From Actinomadura barringtoniae (GTDB lineage: Bacteria; Actinomycetota; Actinomycetes; Streptosporangiales; Streptosporangiaceae): a stretch of DNA of 64,000 bases. Within the stretch, counting starts at the first letter, position 1; every line of letters begins with the position of its first letter. Below the pieces are notes generated by a model. The model saw only the letters and a program-made list of their open reading frames with translations, searched no databases and was not told where the DNA came from. The stretch is from positions 62,001 through 126,000 of the forward strand of contig NZ_JAGEOJ010000026.1 in assembly GCF_017573505.1 (NCBI RefSeq). The letters are read 5' to 3'. Position numbers and translations under genes: made by a program. Shown here in pieces: positions 56,964-64,000 of the stretch.

Positions 56964-57107
56964 CCTGATCTCCCTTCGCTCGATGACGCCGCAAGCTTGG
57001 TCGCGCACTGTGACCGCTACAAGACAGTTCGCGAAAGGGGGTGGTGAGCGCCGCGCAGATCTGCCCCTTTTTGCTTTCCGTAGCAGAACGCATACGCTCC
57101 GATCACA

Positions 57108-57971
57108 ATGAGTCGCGTGGGCAACATCGCACCGACGATCCGGCTACGCAGGCTTGGACTGGCGCTGAAGAACGCGCGCGAGTCGGCCGGTCTCACCCTG
57201 TACGAGGCGGCCGACCTGCTGAAACGCCACCCCACCTCGATCGCCCGCATCGAGAAGGGCCTGCACCACGCCCGCGTCCGCGACGTGGAATACATGCTGA
57301 ACAAGTACGGCGTGACCGACGCCGCCATCCACGAGCGCCTCTACGACTGGAGCCGCAACGGCCGCAAGAAGGGCTGGTGGCAAGAGTTCCGCAAGGACCT
57401 CTCCCCCGAGACCATGGACCTCATCGGCCTGGAGTACGACTCCGACTCGATCGACTTCTGTGAGCTTGTGGTCGTGCCCGGCCTGTTTCAGAACGAGGAC
57501 TACGCACGCGCACTGATCGCGCAAGGCCCTTACTCGGGGGACGAGGAAAGCGTGGAGAGGCTGATCGCCGTGCGCATGCAGCGGAAAGAGATCATCACCC
57601 GGCCAAACCCGCCCCGTCTTCGGGCGATCATCGATGAAGCCGCACTCCACCGCCTAGTAGGTGGTCGCCGGGTCATGCGCGCCCAGCTTCAGCACCTGTT
57701 GGATCTCTCGTCGCTGCCGAACGTGATGCTGCAGGTGCTGCCGTTTGCTTGTGGCGCCCATCAGTGCGTGACCGGGGCGTTCATCATCATTGAGATCGGT
57801 GGACCTGGCAGCTTGCGCGTGGTGACGGTGGACTCGCTGACACAGATGTCCTATCTCGAAGGTGAAGATGTACTGCGGACGTACAGCAACGCCTTCAAAG
57901 GAATGCACGCCAAGGCTCACAGTGAGGCCGATACTCGGACGTTCATCGAAGGGTTACTGTCGCAGACATGA
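57108..57971 (+). CDS. XRE-family regulator with DUF5753 (WhiJ-like)
   Basis: 287 residues. The HTH (LGLALKNARESAGLTLYEAADLLKRHPTSIARIEKGLHH) is followed by the DUF5753 domain (YDSDSIDFCELVVVPGLFQNEDYARALIAQG ... IDEAALHRLVGG ... QVLPFACGAHQCVTGAFIIIEI). It is of the WhiJ class, which acts with small DUF397 partners such as BldB-type proteins. A TTA codon, rare in such GC-rich genes, lies four codons before the last residue (57954-57956) and may make expression depend on the TTA-reading tRNA. Its end overlaps the DUF397 start by 4 bases. Confidence 0.9.
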   Translation: MSRVGNIAPTIRLRRLGLALKNARESAGLTLYEAADLLKRHPTSIARIEKGLHHARVRDVEYMLNKYGVTDAAIHERLYDWSRNGRKKGWWQEFRKDLSPETMDLIGLEYDSDSIDFCELVVVPGLFQNEDYARALIAQGPYSGDEESVERLIAVRMQRKEIITRPNPPRLRAIIDEAALHRLVGGRRVMRAQLQHLLDLSSLPNVMLQVLPFACGAHQCVTGAFIIIEIGGPGSLRVVTVDSLTQMSYLEGEDVLRTYSNAFKGMHAKAHSEADTRTFIEGLLSQT

Positions 57972-58282
57972 CCAGATGGAATGTCTCCAAGGCCTCCTGG
58001 CGAAAGAGCAGCTACAGCGGGGACCACGGAGGGGCGTGCATCGAAGTCGCTCCGGCGTGGCGCACGAGCAGCCATAGCGGCGAGCACGGCGGGGCTTGTG
58101 TAGAGGTCGCGCGACCGTGGCGGAAGAGCAGTCGCAGCGCTGAGCAAGGCGGTACCTGTGTCGAGGTTACTGAGGGCCTCCCAGGTGTGGCTGTGCGAGA
58201 TTCGAAGGATCCGGACGGGCCGATTCTTCGGATCTCGCCACAGGGGTGGTCAGGGTTGCTGGCGGCCATCAAGGCGCACTAG
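57968..58282 (+). CDS. DUF397 protein with a tripled N-terminal motif
   Basis: 104 residues, longer than the usual 60-70 of DUF397. The C-terminal signature GVAVRDSKDPDGPILRISPQGW is intact. The N-terminal motif WRKSSYSGDHGGACIEVA, present once in normal members, occurs three times here with a period of exactly 20 residues. Codons differ between copies, so it is not a very recent slippage event. It is coupled to the XRE gene through an ATGA overlap and would bind or modulate that regulator. Confidence 0.9.
   Translation: MTRWNVSKASWRKSSYSGDHGGACIEVAPAWRTSSHSGEHGGACVEVARPWRKSSRSAEQGGTCVEVTEGLPGVAVRDSKDPDGPILRISPQGWSGLLAAIKAH
57998..58177. repeat. Three diverged 60-bp tandem units in the DUF397 gene
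   Basis: Units 57998-58057, 58058-58117 and 58118-58177 each begin TGGCG and encode W(R)xSSxSxxxGGxC(I/V)EV. Nucleotide differences are spread along the units, with conserved residues kept. Confidence 0.88.
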
Positions 58283-58346
58283 CTGTTGCATCCCCGGATT
58301 TCCGTAGCTTGACCTGGACCGCGCTCTAGATCGTAGCTTCGGCGGC

Positions 58347-59318
58347 GTGACCAGCATTGATCAGCGGCCGCTCGGCTCGCCCTTCTCCGCCACCAGCACT
58401 GCCCAGGACGTCACCGCGGGCCTGGACCTGTCCGCCACGAGCGCCGTGGTGACCGGGGGCTACTCGGGGCTCGGCCTGGAAACCACCTGTGCCCTCGCGG
58501 CCGCCGGAGCCCGTGTCATCGTTCCGGCGCGCCGGCCTGACATGGCGCGGTCCGCACTCGCGAACGTGAAGGGCTGCGAGGTCATCCCCATGGACCTGAC
58601 CGACCTCGCCAGCGTGCGGGCCGCCGCCGCGCACATCCGCGACTCCCTGACCAGGCTCGATCTGCTCATGGCCGTCGCCGGAGTCATGGCCACTCCCGAA
58701 CGGCGCGTGGGACCCGGCTGGGAGGGCCAGCTCGCCGCCAACCACTTCGGGCACTTCGCCCTCGCCTGCGAGCTCTACCCGCTCCTGGCCGCCGCCGACG
58801 GTGCACGCGTCGTGGTCAACAGCTCCGCCGGCCACACCCTGACCGACATCCGCTGGCACGACCCGCACTTCCGTACCGGCTACGACAAGTGGCTCGCCTA
58901 CGGCCAGGCCAAAACCGCCAACGCCCTCTTCGCCGTACACCTCGACTCGCTCGGGCACGGCGACGGCGTCCGCGCCTTCTCACTTCATCCGGGCAAGATC
59001 ATCACCGGGCTGCAGCGGGAAATGGCGCTTGAAGAACAGATCGACCGCGGGTGGGTGGACGAGCACGGCAACGTGATCGCCACCGACTTCAAGACCCCCT
59101 CCCAGGGCGCCGCCACCGGCCTGTGGGCCGCCACCTCCCCTCTCCTGAACGACCTCGGCGGCCTCTACCTGGAGGACTGCGACGTCGCCGCCATCTCCGG
59201 CCCCGAAGCGCCCATGGACGACGGCGGCGTCCGCGCCTACGCCATCGACCCCGACGCGGCCGCGCGGCTGTGGGACCTGTCCATCGCCGCGACCGGCACC
59301 GCCCCGATCACCCGATGA
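58347..59318 (+). CDS. Short-chain dehydrogenase/reductase
   Basis: 323 residues from GTG 58347. Rossmann motif TGGYSGLGLETTCALAAAGARV, NAG-equivalent VAGVMATPE, catalytic Ser in VVNSSAGH and the YxxxK in YGQAKTANALF (Tyr-Gly-Gln-Ala-Lys) are present. It is of the atypical WW-domain oxidoreductase/retinol-dehydrogenase-like group with an extended C-terminus. Substrate unknown. There is no Shine-Dalgarno before the GTG, so a short or absent leader is likely. Confidence 0.88.
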   Translation: MTSIDQRPLGSPFSATSTAQDVTAGLDLSATSAVVTGGYSGLGLETTCALAAAGARVIVPARRPDMARSALANVKGCEVIPMDLTDLASVRAAAAHIRDSLTRLDLLMAVAGVMATPERRVGPGWEGQLAANHFGHFALACELYPLLAAADGARVVVNSSAGHTLTDIRWHDPHFRTGYDKWLAYGQAKTANALFAVHLDSLGHGDGVRAFSLHPGKIITGLQREMALEEQIDRGWVDEHGNVIATDFKTPSQGAATGLWAATSPLLNDLGGLYLEDCDVAAISGPEAPMDDGGVRAYAIDPDAAARLWDLSIAATGTAPITR

Positions 59319-59378
59319 CGCACCATTCGACCCTCCTACAACTAGCGGGCGCGATCGCGCCAGTGAATACTGGTACGC

Positions 59379-60494
59379 ATGACGACGATCTTCACGCGGC
59401 GGGACGCTCTGCGGATGGCGGTCGGCGGGGCCGGGGCACTGGTGGCCGGGGCCGGTCTGGCGGGGCGGGCCTCGGCTGCGGATACGACGATGCGGCAGGT
59501 CGGACTGCCGTTCCTGTGGCCGGACAAGGGCCTCTATGGGCTCGCGGCCACGGCTGCTGACAGCGTTTGGATCGCGGGCGTTCAAGGTGAGCTGACCGTT
59601 CCGGGACCGATCCCCGGCACGGGCAAGACGGTCGGCGGCAACCCGGTGGTCCGGCGCTGGACGGGCTCGGCGTGGAAGGAATACCCGATCAACGGCTGGA
59701 GCAACAACGGCCCGATGCTGTCAGTGGCGGCCCTCTCATCGTCCGAGGTGTGGGTCACCGGGTATCGGCGGGTGTCGGACACCGAGTCACAGCCGTTCAT
59801 CGCGCGCTTCAGCGGCACGGCCTTCGAGGCTGTGGCCGCGCCGCAGGGTGTGGTCGTCTCGTTCCGGCAGCTGCCGCGCGTGAAGGCGATGCCGGGTGGG
59901 CTCTTCCTAGAAGCGTGGGTGGACGCCGGGCGCCTGTTCCGGCGGAACGGTGACTCGTGGGCGGCCTACCCGACGACCGGGCTGCAGGCCATCGACGTCT
60001 ACTACGCGCGTACGGCCGATGACGTGTGGCTGATCGGTGAGGGCGACACCTCTGGGGTGCCGTTGGCTCGGCGGTGGAACGGGACTGCTTGGCAGAGCGT
60101 TCCGCTTCCAGCGTTGGACAGCGCCAACGCCTACGTCTCCGACATCGTTGCGCCGTCGGCCAACGACGCGTGGATCGCGGGAACGAGTGAGCCTGCGGGT
60201 GGTGGGACGCCGTTCCTGTGGCATTGGAACGGGAGCGCCTGGAGCAGGACCAACCCCGGCCCGGACGGATTCCATCGGGACGCGCAGGGCACCTTCTGGG
60301 GAACGCAGCACACGACCGGCACTCCGAACGTGGTGTCCATCCACAAGTACGACGGCACGAGCTGGCAGCCGACCGGCAACACCATGACGGCGCCGGGCGT
60401 CTACAGCGTGGGCAGCCTGACGATGGTGCCGACCACCCGGGCGTTCTGGGGGCTCGGTTCCGGCTCGGACCTGAAGGTCTTCACTACGCAGTAA
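59379..60494 (+). CDS. Tat-secreted beta-repeat protein of unknown function
   Basis: 371 residues. The Tat signal is TRRDALRMAVGGAGALVAGAGLAGRASA. The mature protein has repeats of the form DVWLIGEGDTSG..LARRWNGTAWQSVPLP and DAWIAGTSEPAGG..FLWHWNGSAWSR, about 50-60 residues apart, which suggests a beta-propeller with WNG(T/S)AW blades. I recognise no catalytic residues. The C-terminus GLGSGSDLKVFTTQ has a degenerate copy at 62912-62968. A GAATACT box lies 9 bases before the ATG. Confidence 0.75.
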   Translation: MTTIFTRRDALRMAVGGAGALVAGAGLAGRASAADTTMRQVGLPFLWPDKGLYGLAATAADSVWIAGVQGELTVPGPIPGTGKTVGGNPVVRRWTGSAWKEYPINGWSNNGPMLSVAALSSSEVWVTGYRRVSDTESQPFIARFSGTAFEAVAAPQGVVVSFRQLPRVKAMPGGLFLEAWVDAGRLFRRNGDSWAAYPTTGLQAIDVYYARTADDVWLIGEGDTSGVPLARRWNGTAWQSVPLPALDSANAYVSDIVAPSANDAWIAGTSEPAGGGTPFLWHWNGSAWSRTNPGPDGFHRDAQGTFWGTQHTTGTPNVVSIHKYDGTSWQPTGNTMTAPGVYSVGSLTMVPTTRAFWGLGSGSDLKVFTTQ

Positions 60495-60531
60495 CCGATA
60501 CACCGTCGCGCCCGGGTGGTGGAGAGGCACC

Positions 60532-60729
60532 TCAGTGGTGCGCGGACATGATCGCCACCAGCGTGAAGAAGATGATCAGGCCGACGACGATCTCGCCGAA
60601 GCCGGGGTAGCCGTCCTCCTCCCAGTTGCGCCGCAGGTCCGCACTGCGCTGCCGCTTGTGCAGTTCGCTGCTGTAGTCGTCGTTGGTCTTTCGCACCCAG
60701 TCGAGGTGGCGGTCGAGGCTGCTGCTCAT
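60532..60729 (-). CDS. Small single-span membrane protein
   Basis: 65 residues with AAGGAACGACAGGAAC upstream of the ATG. The first 40 residues are charged and amphipathic (RHLDWVRKTNDDYSSELHKRQRSADLRRNWEEDG), followed by one helix (GEIVVGLIIFFTLVAIMSAH). It is a plausible real small gene downstream of nothing else on this strand; function unknown. Confidence 0.65.
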   Translation of the reverse strand: MSSSLDRHLDWVRKTNDDYSSELHKRQRSADLRRNWEEDGYPGFGEIVVGLIIFFTLVAIMSAHH

Positions 60730-60864
60730 GTTCCTGTCGTTCCTTCCTGTCGTCTTGCTCGATGCACGACGACCGGCTGGATGAACCGGTCAATGAACAA
60801 GTGGCGTCCGCGGCCGGGATATCCCCCATCTCGCCCGAAGAATTTTGAGAAGTTACGGGGCGGG

Positions 60865-62667
60865 TCAGCCGGGCTCATACGCCAGCCTCAAGGGCATGCT
60901 CATGTTGGCCGTGACGGTGAAGGCACAGGTGGTCTGCCCCGACTTGCACGGTGCCTGGCCGCCCCAGGAAGGAACCCTGCTGTTGCCCGGCAGCCTCACC
61001 TCGATGGTCCCGCCGTGAGGGACGGTGTAGAGGCACTGGGCGTTCAGACCTTGACACCGCGGCCTGGCCGTACCGGCCACAGTGACGTCGATGCCGTACG
61101 AAGCGACCGTCGGGTCGGACGCACCGTCAATGCGGACCTCGACGGTGTGGTCAGCGGGCCGCTCGGCCGGCACGTACGGCCCACCACCGGGAGAACCGTC
61201 CGAGTCACTCCCGGACCCGCCACCGCCAGACCCGTCCGAGTCACTCCCGGACCCGCCGCCATCAGACCCGTCCGAGCCGTTCCCGGACCCGCCGCCACCT
61301 GACCCGTCCGGCCCACTCCCGGCCCTGCCGCCAGAGCCGCTGCGGTTCGTGCCGTCGGGCAACCTGCCTCCGCCGTCGCCCCGACCGGCTGGTCCGCTTC
61401 GATCGCTGCCGTCGCCCTCACTCGAATCGGCTCCGCCCGTGGCGCCGCGCCCTGAGCCCGCGTCGGCGTGACCGGGGCGCCTGCCCCCGGTTCCTGGGCG
61501 GGTGGGTTTGACCCGGCCGGGGGCCTTGCTCACGGTGGACGGCTTGGGCGATGCCGGCTCCGCGGCCAGCACGCCGAGGCCCGTCTGCCGGAACGCCCCT
61601 CCAACCGCCAGTACGGCCGTCAGCAACCCGCCCACGAGCACGACGGCCGCCACCGGGCCCCACTCCCAGCCGTTCCGGCCTGGACCGGAAGGCGAACGCC
61701 GCGTGGACGGCGGCCGAGCCGCGGGCGCGCGCCTGCTGGAGCGCCGCCGTGTGGGAGGAGCCGGCGACCGGGCGGTCACCGCCGGGCCCGTTACCGCCTC
61801 CGTGTTGGACACCAGCCTGACCCGACCCATCACATTCCGATGGAGTCCGGCCAAGAACAGCGGCGGCACCAAGGCGAGGATCCACCAGAACCCGTTCTCC
61901 TTGCACCAATGACCGCATTTGGCGCAATCGCTGATGTGTTGGACCACTTTCCACCGCAACGTCGCCGGCATGACGCTCATACGGGAAGCGGCCTTGCGGA
62001 AGCTCGCGACAGCTTTGACGCCGCGGATGTCGGCGCAGCCGTTCCCGCTCAGGACCAAGACGGTGGCGCCGAACGCCTCCTTCAGGTACTGCCGGTGGTC
62101 GTAGAGCCGCCGGGATGCGATCTGCCTGGACACGCCCAGCGCCTGCGCCAGCTCACTGACCTCCATACCCTGCCGGACGACGAGATCGTAGAGGCGCTGT
62201 TCCCCCTCGGGCAGGGTCGGCACCAGCGCCTCGAGCAGTCGCAGCAACTCTTGCTCACGGATCGCGAATCCGTGGTCGGATTCGGCACGGTCGCTGCGTG
62301 CGCGGGTCCTCTCACGATCTTCCACGGCGTCCGCTGACGGGAGTTCCATCCGGCGCGGTGCGGCTCTGTAGCGCCGGATCACCTGACGGTGGGCGATCTC
62401 CCGCAGGTAGTTCACGGCCGCCCGAGGATCCCTGAGCCTGTAAAGCGCGGTGTAGGCCTCCACCCACGTGTCCGCGGCCGCCTCCTCCGCGGCGCCGCCA
62501 TCGGGTGCCAGCCCGATCGCGCACCGGCGCAGCACCATCGGCCCATACCGTGCGACGAGCGGCTCGAACGCCCGCTCTCTTTCCCGTCCAGGCGCGGCCG
62601 CCTGAAACCGTAGGATCAGTTCCCGGTCCAGCCGCCACTGCTCATCACGCGACCGCTTCTCGCTCAT
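60865..62667 (-). CDS. ECF sigma factor fused to anti-sigma-like zinc finger and extracellular domain
   Basis: 600 residues from ATG 62667. Sigma-70 region 2 (EPLVARYGPMVLRRCAIGLAPDGGAAEEAAADTWVEAYTALYRL) and region 4 (LPEGEQRLYDLVVRQGMEVSELAQALGVSRQIASRRLYDHRQYL) occupy residues 30-200. The next part holds H244-x3-C248-x2-C251, the zinc-finger motif of anti-sigma (ZAS) domains, then a hydrophobic segment (about 258-274), a basic linker and a second helix (338-357). A Gly/Ser/Asp repeat region and a C-terminal domain of about 120 residues with paired Cys follow (CQGLNAQCLYTVPHGGTIEV, CKSGQTTC). A membrane-tethered, self-inhibited sigma factor is the likely reading. Confidence 0.8.
   Translation of the reverse strand: MSEKRSRDEQWRLDRELILRFQAAAPGRERERAFEPLVARYGPMVLRRCAIGLAPDGGAAEEAAADTWVEAYTALYRLRDPRAAVNYLREIAHRQVIRRYRAAPRRMELPSADAVEDRERTRARSDRAESDHGFAIREQELLRLLEALVPTLPEGEQRLYDLVVRQGMEVSELAQALGVSRQIASRRLYDHRQYLKEAFGATVLVLSGNGCADIRGVKAVASFRKAASRMSVMPATLRWKVVQHISDCAKCGHWCKENGFWWILALVPPLFLAGLHRNVMGRVRLVSNTEAVTGPAVTARSPAPPTRRRSSRRAPAARPPSTRRSPSGPGRNGWEWGPVAAVVLVGGLLTAVLAVGGAFRQTGLGVLAAEPASPKPSTVSKAPGRVKPTRPGTGGRRPGHADAGSGRGATGGADSSEGDGSDRSGPAGRGDGGGRLPDGTNRSGSGGRAGSGPDGSGGGGSGNGSDGSDGGGSGSDSDGSGGGGSGSDSDGSPGGGPYVPAERPADHTVEVRIDGASDPTVASYGIDVTVAGTARPRCQGLNAQCLYTVPHGGTIEVRLPGNSRVPSWGGQAPCKSGQTTCAFTVTANMSMPLRLAYEPG
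61193..61336. repeat. Four 36-bp tandem units in the ECF fusion gene
   Basis: Units at 61193, 61229, 61265 and 61301 share GACCCGTCCGAGTCACTCCC with the last diverged. On the coding strand they give 12-residue Gly/Ser/Asp linkers. No unique spacers lie between units. Confidence 0.85.
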
Positions 62668-62911
62668 GCCCCCGCCCACCCCCCGGCCCGCCCGTGCTCG
62701 CACTGTGGCACGACACGCATACGCGGGGACACTGGACGATCGGTTACGGCCTCGCTACCTTCCGCACCCGCCGCCCTCGGCGCCTTCGGCCATGGCCGGT
62801 TTGCCCTTTCCAACAGATCCACTGCCGTCCTCCTCTGATACCGGCCCCACGCCGGCTCTCTAGGACAGGTGCGGATCTGAACGCGATCATCCCCCTTGCG
62901 GGAGGCACGAA

Positions 62912-62968
62912 TTCAGGAGGATTGCTCTCGGATCCGGCTCGGACCTTAAGGTCTTCGCGACACGCTGA
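62912..62968 (+). pseudogene. C-terminal remnant related to the Tat-secreted gene at 59379
   Basis: In one frame this segment reads FRRIALGSGSDLKVFATR and stop, matching the end of the 59379 protein (FWGLGSGSDLKVFTTQ and stop), with DNA similarity over 62927-62968. No coding continues upstream in that frame. It is the tail of a lost paralogue or a partial duplication. Confidence 0.55.
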
Positions 62969-63080
62969 CCAACCGCTCCTGGCGGGCGTATCGACCACCT
63001 TAAATGGCCTTTAGGGCTGGTGCTTTACGGTCCGGCGCGGCCTTGTCGCCTCCATTCGGGCGTGTCACGATCACGCAGAT

Positions 63081-63101
63081 TCTTAGGAAGCTTTCCTAAG
63101 A
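63081..63101. promoter_or_regulatory. Palindrome upstream of the chitinase gene
   Basis: TCTTAGGAA and TTCCTAAGA are perfect 9-bp arms around GCT, 26 bases before the ATG at 63128. Similar TTAGGAA-N-TTCCTAA palindromes are, as I recall, found ahead of secreted hydrolase genes in actinomycetes, but the binding protein is not known to me. Confidence 0.5.
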
Positions 63102-63127
63102 GCTCCCATCCAGGGAAGGTGTGATCC

Positions 63128-64000
63128 GATGCGACGGATCGTGGTCCTGCTGGCGGCGCTCCCCCTCGTCGCCGCCGGCCTCGGCGTCCTGAACATTGCC
63201 TCGGCGAACGCGGCGGCGTGCGCGGCCGCCTGGAACTCCTCGTCGGTCTACACCGGCGGCATGGTCGCCTCGTACAACGGGCACAACTGGTCGGCGAAGT
63301 GGTGGACGCAGAACGAGACGCCCGGCAACGCCGACGTGTGGGCCGACCAAGGGACCTGCGGCGGCGGTGGGCCGACGGACCCGCCTCCTAACTCCGGCGG
63401 CTTCGTTGTGAGCGAGGCGCAGTTCAACCAGATGTTCCCGAGCAGGAATTCGTTCTACAGCTACAGCGGGCTGACCTCGGCGATGAGCGCGTTCCCCGCG
63501 TTCGCCAAGACCGGGAGTGACACCGTCCAGAAGCAGGAGGCGGCCGCCTTCCTCGCCAACGTCAACCACGAGACCGGCGGGCTGGTCTACATCGTCGAGC
63601 AGAACACCTCGAACTACCCGCACTACTGCGACTACAGCCAGCCCTACGGGTGCCCTGCCGGGCAGGCGGCCTACTACGGGCGCGGTCCCATCCAGCTCAG
63701 CTGGAACTTCAATTACAAGGCCGCGGGCGACGCCCTGGGCATCAACCTGCTGAACGACCCGTGGCAGGTGGAGCGGGACTCGGCCGTCGCCTGGAAGACC
63801 GGCCTCTGGTACTGGATGACGCAGAACGGTCCCGGCACCATGACCGCCCACAACGCGATGGTCAACGGCCGCGGCTTCGGCGAGACCATCCGCAGCATCA
63901 ACGGCTCGCTGGAGTGCAACGGCGGCAACCCCGGTCAGGTGCAGAGCAGAGTGGACGCCTACCAGCGGTTCACGCAGATCCTGGGTGTGGACCCGGGCGG
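63128..64000 (+). CDS. GH19 chitinase with N-terminal carbohydrate-binding module (3' end outside window)
   Basis: At least 291 residues, open to the window edge. A Sec signal (MRRIVVLLAALPLVAAGLGVLNIASANA) is followed by a CBM5/12-type module (CAAAWNSSSVYTGGMVASYNGHNWSAKWWTQNETPG), a Gly/Pro linker and the GH19 domain (FVVSEAQFNQMFPSRNSFYSYSGLTSAM). The catalytic glutamates are in FLANVNHETGG and nearby IVEQN; YYGRGPIQLSWNFNYKAAG is the family signature. Disulfide Cys (HYCDYSQPYGCP) are present. It degrades chitin outside the cell. GGAAGG lies about 10 bases upstream, and a palindrome precedes it. Confidence 0.92.

Larger units (their letters stand above)
62668..63127. other. 460-base gap between the ECF fusion gene and the chitinase
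   Basis: No intact gene is visible; open frames here lack starts or have no coding bias. It contains the probable promoter of the sigma gene (unresolved), a degenerate copy of the C-terminus of the 59379 gene, and a palindrome just before the chitinase. Confidence 0.5.

Noticed and set aside
61193..61336. 36-bp direct repeats resembling a CRISPR array
   Set aside because: The units are contiguous with no spacers and encode an in-frame Gly/Ser/Asp linker.

Overview
The window is very GC-rich, densely packed DNA from a filamentous-type actinomycete. Codon usage, the many leaderless-looking starts (TANNNT box 6-8 bases before the ATG), the XRE-DUF5753/DUF397/HATPase trio, the DUF2637 and DUF4407 membrane proteins, an actinobacterial-type LexA box and a GH19 chitinase with a leading carbohydrate-binding module all fit Streptosporangiales/Streptomyces-like bacteria. 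I cannot fix the genus. No rRNA, tRNA, CRISPR array, insertion sequence or phage module is visible.

Region 1 (1-13.0 kb, all minus strand) is the most unusual part. It is one long, translationally coupled operon read from right to left: a DUF4407 four-helix membrane protein with a Gly/Pro-rich tail, a radical-SAM activase-like protein, a coiled-coil protein, a double-AAA (CbxX/EccA-like) ATPase, a zinc-ribbon plus vWA-like protein, a small P-loop GTPase, a large GAP1-like protein, and an Hsp70/actin-fold protein cut by the window edge. The set resembles the GTPase/AAA/vWA NTP-dependent conflict or signalling systems of multicellular bacteria. It is the best candidate here for a poorly described system.

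Region 2 (13.2-17.4 kb) has two divergent DUF2637 membrane proteins around a short palindromic intergenic region, then an XRE/MmyB regulator, a PhnB-like VOC protein and a CGNR zinc-finger regulator. Region 3 (17.4-25.9 kb) holds a secreted beta-helix protein, an F420-type reductase fused to hemerythrin, a divergent NAD+ DNA ligase and a Y-family polymerase sharing an SOS box, an MBL hydrolase, a second XRE/MmyB regulator, and an aldo/keto reductase with an ABM monooxygenase.

Region 4 (26-48 kb) is mixed metabolism: a membrane-anchored HTH protein, TetR with a divergent FAD monooxygenase and twin operators, an M1 peptidase with a pentapeptide protein, a Tat phosphoesterase, an SOS-controlled AlkB-like repair enzyme, an L,D-transpeptidase, an arylamine N-acetyltransferase, a secreted alpha/beta hydrolase with PhzF, a large FAD/Fe-S dehydrogenase, a LysR regulator, and an operon of aldehyde dehydrogenase, amine oxidase and amino-acid dehydrogenase that looks like amino or imino acid catabolism.

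Region 5 (48-64 kb) has a DUF4097 protein and a regulator with an IS30-type HTH that appear to share an operator array, a MacB-like ABC exporter, a cupin, a TetR/TetX-like pair with four operator repeats spaced exactly 18 bp, a HATPase/XRE/DUF397 differentiation-type module in which the DUF397 protein carries a tripled motif, an SDR, a Tat-secreted repeat protein with a degenerate copy of its C-terminus 2.4 kb downstream, an ECF sigma factor fused to an anti-sigma-like zinc finger and an extracellular domain, and the start of a GH19 chitinase.
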